DNA of 64,000 nt from assembly GCA_024516035.1 (NCBI GenBank), contig CM044967.1, forward strand, positions 11,049,331-11,113,330, read 5' to 3'. Made by a program: the position numbers and the translations under genes. Below are positions 31,099-43,000 of the stretch, one piece after another. Source of the stretch: Bactericera cockerelli (Eukaryota > Arthropoda > Insecta > Hemiptera > Triozidae). Positions within the stretch are counted from its first letter, which is position 1. Each line of letters begins with the position of its first letter. The notes beneath the pieces are model-generated. The model made no database searches, had not been told where the DNA came from, and was given only the letters and a program-made list of their open reading frames with translations.

Positions 31099-34000
31099 CT
31101 GAAAGAAAGAAGTTATTTATTTCTTATATTCAGATAAAGACAAAAGAGCATTCGGGTATTATTTAATAAAAAAATAACTAAAAGAAAGTGAGAGAAAATA
31201 ATAAATAGCAATAATAATAAAAAGACGACTTTTAAAGAACCTGTGAAGAAAAAAAAAACCGTTTTTTCTCCCCCATTTAAATGAGCACTGTTTTTTCTCA
31301 AACGTTCTATTGTGCAAAAGTTTGAATTGTAACTGGTCTACTTTGTTAAAAGTTCTTATGGCTTTTGATAGAATTATAAATACTTATAACTTCATATAAC
31401 ACGTGGTCATTAAAAAGAATTTCGTCTCAAGTGACAATATCCTTAATTATATTATTATTTGATGGTATATGTTTAAGAAGAACGAATATTACTCACAGCA
31501 AAAGAAGTTCGAGGAACTAAACATACAGCTGAAGCGTGCATGTGCATGTTTGTAGATAGTTGTCCTTGGTAGTCACCTATAATGTTACCATCGTGGTCTT
31601 TTTCACTAATTAATCAATTAGTTATAATAGTTGTTAATTTTTTCAACACTCAAGAATATCAAGTGCAATAATTAACCTAAGCATTTATTTATTTTCACAA
31701 AAATAAATACAAAACAACTTTATAAAACCTTTGTTAGTTCGCTTTGCATTTCTCACATGGAAAATTTCTTTGGAACTTGATGACACTTGGTACGACGTAT
31801 AGGTAATTACAAATTGTTTGTCACTGTAAGAAGGTAGAAACATGCAAGAACGCGCAAGAAAATGGAGAGATAAAATGTTGAAACTCTTTAATCACTTCAT
31901 TATAAAAAAATTGGTTCAGCGCTTTTTAAAACGGGCTTCCACTTTTTTTCCTTTTGATCGTTTAGACTTTTCATAGGAGATTACCTAGATGAAGATCAAT
32001 ATTTGAATATTATTTTATTTTGATCTATCTTTCCCTATTTTAGATCTAAATCAGAATCATATTTTTTTATTAAGGAAAGATTTTATAAATAAAATAATAT
32101 TTTGAAAACTAAAACATAGGTATGTACTATATTTGTATTCTAAGAACATTAATATACCGATATGTTCAAAATAAGAAAAAGTTACAAACAGTCAAAAGAG
32201 AAAGAAAAGAAAGTCAATATTAATAATAAAAAATATATAAGATATAACATGCACAAAAATTCCCTTCCTTTAAAAATAAAAGAGAAAAACTGGCCAAACC
32301 CACCAGTATATGCCAGTACAAACATTAAAGCATAACTGTGAAATAAAAAACTCCAAGATCTTTGCCCTCGGTAGTCACAATTTAATTTTCACCAGGGGAT
32401 TGTCTCGCTAGAGGACTATAAACAGAGAACTGACTAGCTGACCCTAACAAGCCTGGCTAGCATACAGTTTCCCAAGGGTTATGGCTTATAAAGAAAAAGC
32501 CCATGTTCTCACGATGGTTGATCTCCCATAGAAATATGAGGTTTGGAACGAGCCAAATTTTCCACTTGAGTTGGCTGGAGACCATCATTGCCCCGGCTGT
32601 AGCCAAGCTCGTTGCAATAACAATACCAACGATTTTTCACCGATCAAGATGGCTTTTTTGAAATATATTTTTCTATTTTTTCACCAGCAATTTTTTCTGT
32701 AATTAACATTAAGTTCTAAACAAAAAGCATAACAGTAAATAAAAATAAACAGAAAAAAACAACAATAAAATTTCAAAAATAAATAAATAAAAATAAAGTA
32801 AAATAAATAAAAAGTAAACAAAAGGATGTCTTAACAAAAAAATATCTACATAAAATATAGGTAGGTAGGTACATAACAATAGTTTCCTAAAATAATTAAG
32901 TGCCAAAATATAGTAAAATTGGAATTTTTTTAATCATCTGATTACAAAGGAAAAGCATTTTTGCAGGCCTCGCGGGCAATGCATAGTGTGTTTCTAGAAT
33001 CTCGTTTACAGTATTTTTTTGTGTACATTTTTTAATCAACCAATCAGGGAGCAAACAACATTTTACCAGTATGAAACTAGCACTTAAATTTAAAACTCGA
33101 TTAGCACTATGCAATGGACTAATCAGTTAATTTCTCCATTAGGCGTAAAGAATCTCGGGCTAACACTCCGATTAGCCTTTGTCTTTGCAACAACCGGTTG
33201 GAAGTTTAGGTTTTATGAAACGAATGTTACATTGCATATATTTTAAGTTAATGTATATTTGTAATATGTAAATACTTTCCAACCACTTATTTCTGGTAGA
33301 GAGACTGTTTGCAAGTACAAAATAAGATGGAATGGGGAAATATTCCTTAAAGTGTTGAATTTTTCAGAGTAAATTTGAATGATTTGGATGAATAATTTTT
33401 AAATTCATGTATATCCCTAAAGGTAATATAGGTTCAAAACTTCTTTAATAATTATGCCCGAATAAAAAAGGCATTGCCTAACAGTATAAATGAAGAAATA
33501 ATAATTGTAAAATCTTCTGCTTCAACTCAAATGCGCACTTTGTGCCGTTCCCACATGTGTTTCTTAAAACTATCCCTATGAGTGAAGGCCCGCGGACACA
33601 GGTAGCAACACAGGCGGTTGGTCAAATCTGAATGTACAAGTCGGACGTGATATTTGAGAGCTGATTGATTGGAATATTTTTGACCACAGTGAGGGCAGTT
33701 ACCCCATTGTGCTAGGTGAGAACCTGTGGAAAGTATTTAAAACTAATACAAAAAAGGAAGCTGTGAAATATAGAGCAACATAAAGAGAAATACAGAATAT
33801 TACTTGTATGAAGAAATATAATATAAGTTTTTTTTTTTTCATAAAAATGTTGTCAAATCATGTTGTCCAATCATTTGAATTTTTATGCTCTTCCATATTA
33901 CGACGGAATATTCTCCTACGTTTCACGCAATAAATACTGAAATTTGAATTTATCATTGTTAATTTTATTTAGTGTTTTATTTTCTTGCTCTGTACGTTTA

Positions 34001-37000
34001 TTATATACGACTGAGACCCCTGGGCTGTGCGTTTTCTCAGTTTAGTACAGATCAGTATAAATATAAATAAGACTCCGTCAATGAACTAAGACAAACGTAA
34101 AAACACTACTTCCCCAATGAAAGTCCATAATGTAAGCCTGAATATTCTGATAGTGTCAAGTTGGTGTACGATTATTCACTTTACGAAAAGTTAACCCGTT
34201 CTCGAGAAAAATCAAGAGACCTATTCTGAAGAAATAATCAGAAACTGTGAGTCTTACTAAAGGCTTCTAGTAATATTAAAATGTATCAGGGAATTGATTC
34301 GTAAAAAGAACTAATCAAGGTATTAGATCCTAAAAAGAGCATGTACGGCCTTACCATTTGTCATGTGGAAATAATTCAATTATTTTTTATAGTAAATAAA
34401 TAAAGAAAGAAGAAAATAAGAACACACAAAAGTAAAGGGTCGTAGAAACACATGGGAAAAAACAAGCCACGATAGTAACAAGAAGATTTTTTTTTAAATC
34501 TACACAGACACACACACATCGTGCAAGAAATCTCAAATTATTACTGATATTTACCTGAAGGTAGTTCTTCTTCGGTAGACAATTGCTGTCCCGTATTGAG
34601 ATCTGAAATTAGAGAGATTGGGTTAATATGAAAATTCAAATTTTATTTCACCTTGAAAATACTACGACTTTGTAGGTAGAATACGTCTTGATTGATTTTA
34701 TGTACAACGCACAGAAGAAACAGAAGCAATAATAATCTATGAGTCCAATATGCTAATAATGGAGCCCTAAAGCTAATATTAGACGCATGTCAGACATTAT
34801 TTTTTACTTTATCTTCAAATAAAATAGCACGACAATCTTTTTTGTATGGGTTTCTCTGGTAAGCAAAACCTAGACAATTTTCAAACATAACATACTCAGA
34901 AAATAGAGAAAAACAAAACAAGTTTTCGAATATACCTTTTTTGTGGAGCATCCTGAAAAAAACAAGGGGATCTTCTATATTTTTTAGAAAATAGACTCGC
35001 TTTTATATGGTCAGTAGTACATGTTGTGAAATTTACAACTTGGATTTCTATTAAACCATATTAGTAGTACGTTCCGATAAATAACCCAAAATTTGAAACT
35101 TCTTGCTAAACAAGCTGCTGTGTTCTAGCCTCAAACTAGCTTAACTTTTTAAGTGATAATACCCACCTTGGTTGGAAGTCACTGAAGGCTTTATACTTTT
35201 CATCTCTATTGCTCTCTCAGCGCCAGAAGAACATTGTGCTAACAGATTCTCACTGCAGAATTTAGACTGATCTGATGTTGTTGTGGTTTCTCTCTTTATA
35301 ATAATATTTTCCAGCTGATCAAGTGGTTTGGTAACTGAAAAGAAAAGCTAACTGTTGTAACATCACACAATATCCATTACAATTTAGGGGGTAAATACTA
35401 CTGAATAAAAAATTAAAAATGTGTGTAAGATCACCATGGAATACAATTTATTACATATTTACAACATGACTAGCTGCTGTTCCAAACCTGTTACTGTTTT
35501 TATATTGGTAAGTTTTTGAAAAATAGTATCCCGTTAAATTTAACGTTACGCTATTGAGGGAATGTAGAAATTAGAGTTTTAGAAGTCTCACTTTATTTTT
35601 CATGTTTTCAAAACAAATACGAAAAGTTGGGTCACCTTATAGGTATTCTACAAATTAAGAATAACCTTTAATTAGCGTGATGCGTGACTCTAAAATTTGA
35701 GCGTATGTGCAGAAACCAGTTTTTGTCGATAAATGTCACAGAGTTCAATTAACATAACGCTAATTTGTCTGCTTAAACTCTCTATAGTATACATTTCAGA
35801 TAGGGTAACAATTACAGTTGTAATCTACAAAGAAAAACGCACAAATGCGTAGAAAAAATGTTCAATCATTTATTATGAAAAAATATTATTTTATACACTA
35901 AGGTTGACGACATAATACACCTGCATAAATAGTCAGATAGTTTTAAACCTAACATAACTATTAGAATATTGAACCCAGTACCAAGAACTTGAACCCAGCA
36001 TCCCCCAGTATGGAAGTTGAACCCAGCATGGGGTGATTAATCTCAGATTTTTACCATTACCTCATTCAAGAGAAATCGAAGAACTCGGTTCTTGTAAAGA
36101 AAAATGGAAAAGTGATATTTATATGCAACATTAACTACATTGAAAAATGATGATAATCCATTGGTGGTCAAGTGGTTAATAGCCGAGTTTATCACAAATC
36201 CACCAATCACTGATTCGCCAACCACCCTCGAATCTCGAGGGTTCGCGAATCCACCAATCGGGTTTTATCACGAAAATTCAAGCTCGAGTTCGCGAATCAT
36301 GATTGGCGTTATGGCAACATCGCAATTACACGAAAACCTCAAAAAAGCCTCTAATTTTTCAGAGTTGTTTTCAGGGTTAACTTTTTACATTTTGAATGTT
36401 AACAATTCTGAAAGCATTTTGAACGTTTTTTTGTGTCGTACACATGGTCATTTCATAAGTTTCACATTGATCAATGATCATTTATCATTTTGTGTGACTT
36501 GGGTTCAATTCTCAGCAGGGCAAGATTTAATTACCTTATGAGTAAGAGTGCTGTTTCAATGTGACCATCAGGGATGGAATTATGGTCAAAATAAGATATT
36601 GGGACAGATGGTGATCTCGGTTTAATTCCCAGCAGGGCAGGAATTTTTCTGCCCTCTGTCCACTGTATTTCCATCACGTTTTCATTAATGTTGTGTACTA
36701 GAATTATAATTATAGTTCTCATACTTAGCTGTTTAGGAATTCTAAATATTATTTATTTATTCAATTGACATCTTTATTATAGTGACAGTGCTTGGATATG
36801 TTGCTAGGACCACTAAAGGGGTATAAAAATCCATATATTATTTTCTACCATGAAAACTTGTGCAAGCTGCGTAGCATTGACAAAACACATTAGCAATTTT
36901 TAGAAATTTCATATTGAATCTAAACTTCTGCAGACTGTTTTTTGTATCTATCTGTATTTGAGCTAAAATAATTGAACTTTGTTGTGATGGTTGATTGATT

Positions 37001-40000
37001 ATTATTTTATCTATTCACCATATTCCCCAAGAGATGTGAGATGGAAATAATTCAAAACAAAATTCTGTACTTCAGTAAATATGTTCGGCTGGTCCTAATG
37101 CCGTTCAACAGTTTGTCGTGTACATTGAAGAGGTTTTCAGCAGGAGTTTGTACATACTGGTGTGGAGAGATGATATAGGACCTGCACTCATACCCCAGAG
37201 TCACCAAGAAGTTTTAGTAGAGTTGTTTTTAAAAGTCTAAATCTTGTAAGAACTGAGACAGTTCTTACAAGTTTACAGTTTCTTGTAAGAACTGAGACAG
37301 TTCTTACAAGATTCGGACAAAATCAGAATGTTCCCGAATGAGCTTTTGCCTTCTTGGGATTAGCTCGTTTTCAGGAAATATCATACAGACTTAGAAATTC
37401 AAATTGTGGTGAAGCACAAGCAGAAAAAGCACAGGTGAAGCACAGAACAGAAAAATTCTGCCCCGCTGGGGATCGAACCCAGGTCACCATGCGTGCAATG
37501 CCTAGCGCACAAAATCATTGGGCAACGGTGACTACTCACAAATCGCTTCTTGGCCTTTTGGTTAAGATTTAGTATCACAAAAATAAGTATTAATTAATTC
37601 ATTTTAACAGCAATCGCGTGATAATGGCCAGTTTGAAAAAAATTCAAGTATTTTTTTTTTGGAATAATTCAAATTTATTTCAGTCTTTATTACTAAACTT
37701 TTATAAACTTAGCACATCAGGATAAGATAAGAGGTTTATGAAGAACAAGGACAAGGATAATTAAATAATGGACAAAAGAATAAAGATGTCATGTAAATAA
37801 ACAAGTATTTGAATTTTGAAAAAGATAAACATTTCATCTTAGTTTACGATTTAAAAATTTCCAAAGAAGAAATTCTATAGGTATTTTCAATATTTTTTTT
37901 CTCTTTGGGAAACCAATCGGTCCTCGAATGACTGATTCGCGAATCAAGGTTACTTCCTCAAATTGAGTGCTCCGAATCAGCTGCGAATCAGAGATTGGAG
38001 ATGATAGAACCCGATTCGTCGAGCCAATCCAGAGTTCGAGCGAATCCGGGGTGAATCTTGGATGATAAACTCGGCTATAAGGCGCTAGTCTGTTAATGAA
38101 GGTGGCGCGTGGCGTGAGGATCTTTTGGTTCTATCCTTCATTTATCCTCATTAACTTGAGATTTGACCACATAGTTATCTCTCTATCTTTTATTAGATTA
38201 ACGTGGTGTATGTCAACAGCTATGAGCATACACATATCCCTGTACAAATAGGATTAAAAGACCCCTTGTTCCAACAGCTGGAATAAGGAGTGTCTTTAAT
38301 CCTAATCGGAAAGTATAAATAAGTGTCTACTCGTATTATTATAAAGATAAGAGATAGTTAATTTTGAACGATTAACTTTTTTTCGATTTTACAAAAATCT
38401 GCCATTAAACTGTAAATTTTTACTGGAATTTTTAGAATACTTCTAAATATATAAAGTATTACGTGAATTCAGATACTAATTGAGTGATGTAGTTATTTGG
38501 AAACAAGTGTGTTCAATTGTTTCGTATATGAGGTTTTTTCCCTACAAGTTATCTTTTCAAACCGGTTGAGTTATTTTAAATGAACTATCAGGATAGTGGG
38601 ACTTTCTAATCTAAGATTACAGTACAAATAAGGTAATTTCAATTCTAATAATGATAGAATAACTTTCAAGTAGGGTAAGTGTCATGTTAAAATTTCAGTT
38701 TTCCATCTTCAGTAGATTTAAAGTAATTACAAAAACCAGAAGTATTTGGTTTTATGTGTTCAAACTTTCAAAAAAAATCACAACTCTTTTTTAGTTGCAA
38801 AAATCTGTATTGCTCTTGTAGTTGAGAAAGTGGGTCTACTTTTTAATTCTACAAAAGAGATGTACCTAGTTGTTGTTGTAGCGGCATGAGCTACGCCGAA
38901 TGGTCTCTGACCGAGTCAGTAGATAATCAGTGTATTGTCTCTAAACATTTTCAAGAGTTGTTACAAAAGCTATTCCTAGCTCGTTCTGGCCCACGGTATT
39001 TATCAGAGTTGGTCTCGACCAACCATCGTGAGGACTTTTGGCTTCTTTATCTATTTCAAGCGTCTTTAACTTTAATCCCTTTAGAAATTGTCCAGGGAGC
39101 TAGGCTTGTTTAGGCTTTGTTCCTGTTAGTTAGCTCTTACGACGAACAGTCCATGGTGCTATTATTCCCCGGGTACCACACGTATAACCGGGTAGGACAT
39201 AGATTTGTATAAACAACAATATTAAGAATAAATTGTTAAAACCACTTTATTATTACTATTATTTTTATCAAGAGATTCTGACATCAGCCTTTAGTCTAGT
39301 AAAATAATCAAGTAAATTCTAAACTTTGGAACATTATTTTTATACATTAAAATAAGATCCCTGAATATAAAAAGGTACCCTGTAGTGTTTCGAAGTACAC
39401 GATCCATTTTGGTGCAGGAATGAGAAATTACCCATATACCACTCTATTTTAACTTGACATTGCAAGCTAAACTAGTAAAGAGTTGATCCCCTCTATAAAC
39501 TTTATTATTCTATTCTAAAATGAAAAAATCATTAGGTAATTTATTATTAAAAAAGTAAAACATATTATTCCCCTGTATTAACCTAAAAATATGGCACTCG
39601 GTCGACACTTTTCCTGTTAGTATGTGTAAATACAGTAGAACAACAGTTTGAGATTAAACAGTATTTCCTACCAACTCTTTACCTATACAATCTTAAGTAA
39701 ACAATGCATCACAAAATCTACAAAGAATTCCTGTAAGTTGTTATGTAATATTAAACAACTGTTCTTGGCTAGAACCACTACTCCTCTCTTTGCTATGTTT
39801 CTTGCGTGATGGAGCTCCATGTATCTGCACATAGTGCTTTCTCAAGTACTCTTTATTCTTGAACACGCGCGAGCATATGCTGCAAGGAACATGCTGAGCA
39901 GGTGAGTGTACGTTTGCTATATGCTGACGTAGATTCCCCGCATTAGAAAATTTCCGACTGCACATTAGACAAACTTGCGGCTGCATGCAGCGCCATTCTC

Positions 40001-43000
40001 CAACAGGGGGACCCCGACTGCCTGCCCCCTGAGATAAGTGAGGCTCTGCAAGAAAACCAGCAGAGACAAGAGATACAGTCCTTTTCTGGGTCCAGTAGTG
40101 TAGTGTCTTGGAGATGGAAGAACAGACAGTGGTATAGCTCAACCTGTAGTATACCCAGTAGAAAGATTCTACCGCGTGTGGTGTAGTGTGTATTATGTTC
40201 ATATAAAACTGTATTTGTTAATACACTACAAATACATTTATGCTCATGATAAAGTAAATATATTGATTTCATCCTGAACTAAATACAATTATAAATGAAA
40301 TATTCTACTTCATCTATAGTATGATGTGGTTTAGTATTATTCTTCTAGGACTGGAGTTGTTCATAAGTGTACAATTTATATAAATTGATGCACGTAACAG
40401 AATAACAGTATACCTACTGATTTTCTGTACTAAATACTAGTGAATACTATTATAAATGCTTCATGTACATCATAATATCTTTTCCTTCATTTACATGATT
40501 GGCACTCACAGAGTTTCTCAAGGACTATGTTTTATCACATCACTTTTAAAGTAATGAAGATACACTAATTTCTAATACACATTTAAAAAAATAAAATGAA
40601 TATAAACACATCAAAAACCTCAGACTATTCCGACACATACACTTTACACACAGCACATAACAATTCATAATTGATTATGAAATAGAGCTATTATGAGAAC
40701 AATATTTACAGAAATATTCACATTTTCTTATCTTTTATGGTACAAGCAGTACTTAATGTTGTATTAAAATTTTATTTTAAGAAAACATGCGTGTTCGATT
40801 GTTTCTTAAATGAGGTAACTGAAGAAAAAAAAATCAATTTTCATTTGGGTTATACATATGTCAAAATATTCTGAAAGCAACATTTTCAATATTTTTAAAT
40901 AGTGTGAAGGTACACATTTTTTCTTCACTATGAACAGAAAATGTTGTTATAGTGATTTTCGAACAAAAATTCGTACATTTCCAAAAAAAATGGCCACCAT
41001 TTTAAAATTAAGTGTTTTCGACAAAATCACTCTAGAATATTTGTGATCGTGATCGAATCGTCAAATGAACAAGGAAAATAATATGAAATGGGTAGGATAT
41101 AAACCAACAGATCCCCACAGAACCCAAATTACCAAACTAGCACCTTAACCATTTGACCATCAATATATAAACATAGAGGATTATGTCTTCATTGTTCTTC
41201 TTTTTCTGATATATTCTTTTTTTCTAATATTGTCGTCATTTCAGTAATTAGTGTATCTACTTCTTTCTCTCCAAGTTTAATCAATAAGGGAATTACATCT
41301 GGACCTATATTGCAAAGACTTCCTGTCTCTTGATCTCGGCTAGCATTACTTGATTTAATTAATTATCCTTTTTTCACGTTTTTTTTTATTATTTTTTTAT
41401 AATGTACATGAAAAATGTTGTATTTTTCTTTTCTTTTTTGTTGGTAAAAGAAAGTCATGTGGTCGATAAACGGACGTAAGCTCGTTTATTTTATATACTT
41501 AAAATTACGGCGGTAAAGAGAACTTGTGTCTAATGATTTCAAGGTGGCTTTTCTGCCATAAAGTCCAAATTTTGTTGATCCGCCCCGCTAATAACTAAAA
41601 CAATTAAGAAATTTCACAAAGAGTTTTAGGTACTTTTAAAGCTTCTTTTCGAATTCGATAAACACATTGACTTCACCATTATTTAAGGAACTGAGATATG
41701 ATTTATTAAAAATTATACCATTAAAACATAATTATATCGTTAAAACATAAGCCAAAAACTGTTTTTAGCTAAACTTACCATTACATTCCTCCTCCTCCTC
41801 TTCGTTTTCTTCATTGTCATCCCTGTATTGTACTGAAACAAATTTTAAATGTGAAAATTTTAATTGACTGCTACTTGGTTCTGATCTAAAACTGAAATAT
41901 AATATATTATTTAAAAATACAAATATATTATAAGTATATAAAAAAAAATATTCATGCCATCATCTAAACTCTCTACAGAATGTTTCTGAAAAGGTGGCCA
42001 CCCCCTCGTAACTTTTGAACGCGATGGAATTCTTCAATTCTATAAAGTTCTTAGGATAGGAAGTGCCCTATGGCCCATCCTGTGGTCAACCTCAACCTCA
42101 ACGAGACTGTCGTTGGTAACTATACAAAATTTTAGCTCAATCCGACTATTGGTAATCGAGTATAGCATAACTTTTCTCACTTTTCTGATTATACTGATTA
42201 AAATAGAGAGCTTAGTTGATGGCATGGATATTCAGAACTGTTACCTGCTGATGAGAGCAAATAAGCTCGAAACAGCTATCCAGGTATGTTCTGATATTTA
42301 TGTACATCTAGAACAACTTCTCACTTTTCTGATTATACTGATACTGATAACATACATACACACACAAACAAATCATTTTATAATATAAGAGATAATTACA
42401 TTGATTGTCATCTTCAACTTCATCAGTTCGTGAGTAAGATGTATTGCTGTATGTGTTTGAATCCTCATCTACATCCTTGGTCTCATTGTCTGTACCACCT
42501 TCACTTGTATGCTTATCTTGTCTATTCAGTATTGAGGTACTGAAGCTTCTAGAATCTTCATTTTGAATCTGTAAACATAGATTATGTAGGGATTGGAATT
42601 AATTTTAATTTAAAAATTCAGATACATTAGAAACTTCAGTGTTCATAAAATCCAAAAACAGCTGACTGATTTTTGAACAATTGAAGCTGGAAAGATGAAA
42701 TCTTGAATGAGACCTATGTTAATGTTAATATGGGTAACACGTTTCTTTAATTGATATAAAATTTCCTGGAATCAGGGATAGCCCTAAAATGGCGTCTTCT
42801 GCCTGTGATTTATTTAATTATTTAATATAAAAAACGCAGTATGTATATTATCACAGGTTTTTATTCAAAATAGCAACTTTAAATCATTCAAACCCATCTG
42901 TATACAATACAATACCTTGTTTATCCGGCAAGAATGAAACAAAAATGAGTACCCACATAATTATATAATACACATTACCATCCATATAATTCATTATAAT

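Larger units (their letters stand above)
36180..38077. mobile_element. 1.9-kb TIR element inserted in a SINE
   Basis: Ends TAGCCGAGTTTATCA (left) and its inverse at 38077, flanked by TAA on each side. Subterminal GATTCGCGAATC-type palindromes lie near both ends (36200-36300, 37930-38050). It contains a SINE B fragment (37400-37535) and a doubled palindrome (37243-37310). No transposase seen. It sits in a BTB-ZF intron. Confidence 0.85.
36158..38205 (+). repeat. SINE family F copy interrupted by the 1.9-kb element
   Basis: The head ggtggtcaagtggttaa (to 36179) resumes after the element at 38078 with 'taaggcgctagtctg', 'ttttggttctatcctt' and 'ttaacttgagatttgaccac', which is the order seen in the intact copy at 11518-11750. 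Confidence 0.75.

Noticed and set aside
30794..31102. 102-codon + strand frame
   Set aside because: Antisense shadow of zinc-finger terminal exon 3.
38886..39113. 75-codon frame MSYAEWSLTES...
   Set aside because: Lies in a dispersed repeat with a diverged copy at 58855-59050 that is not open; no domain.
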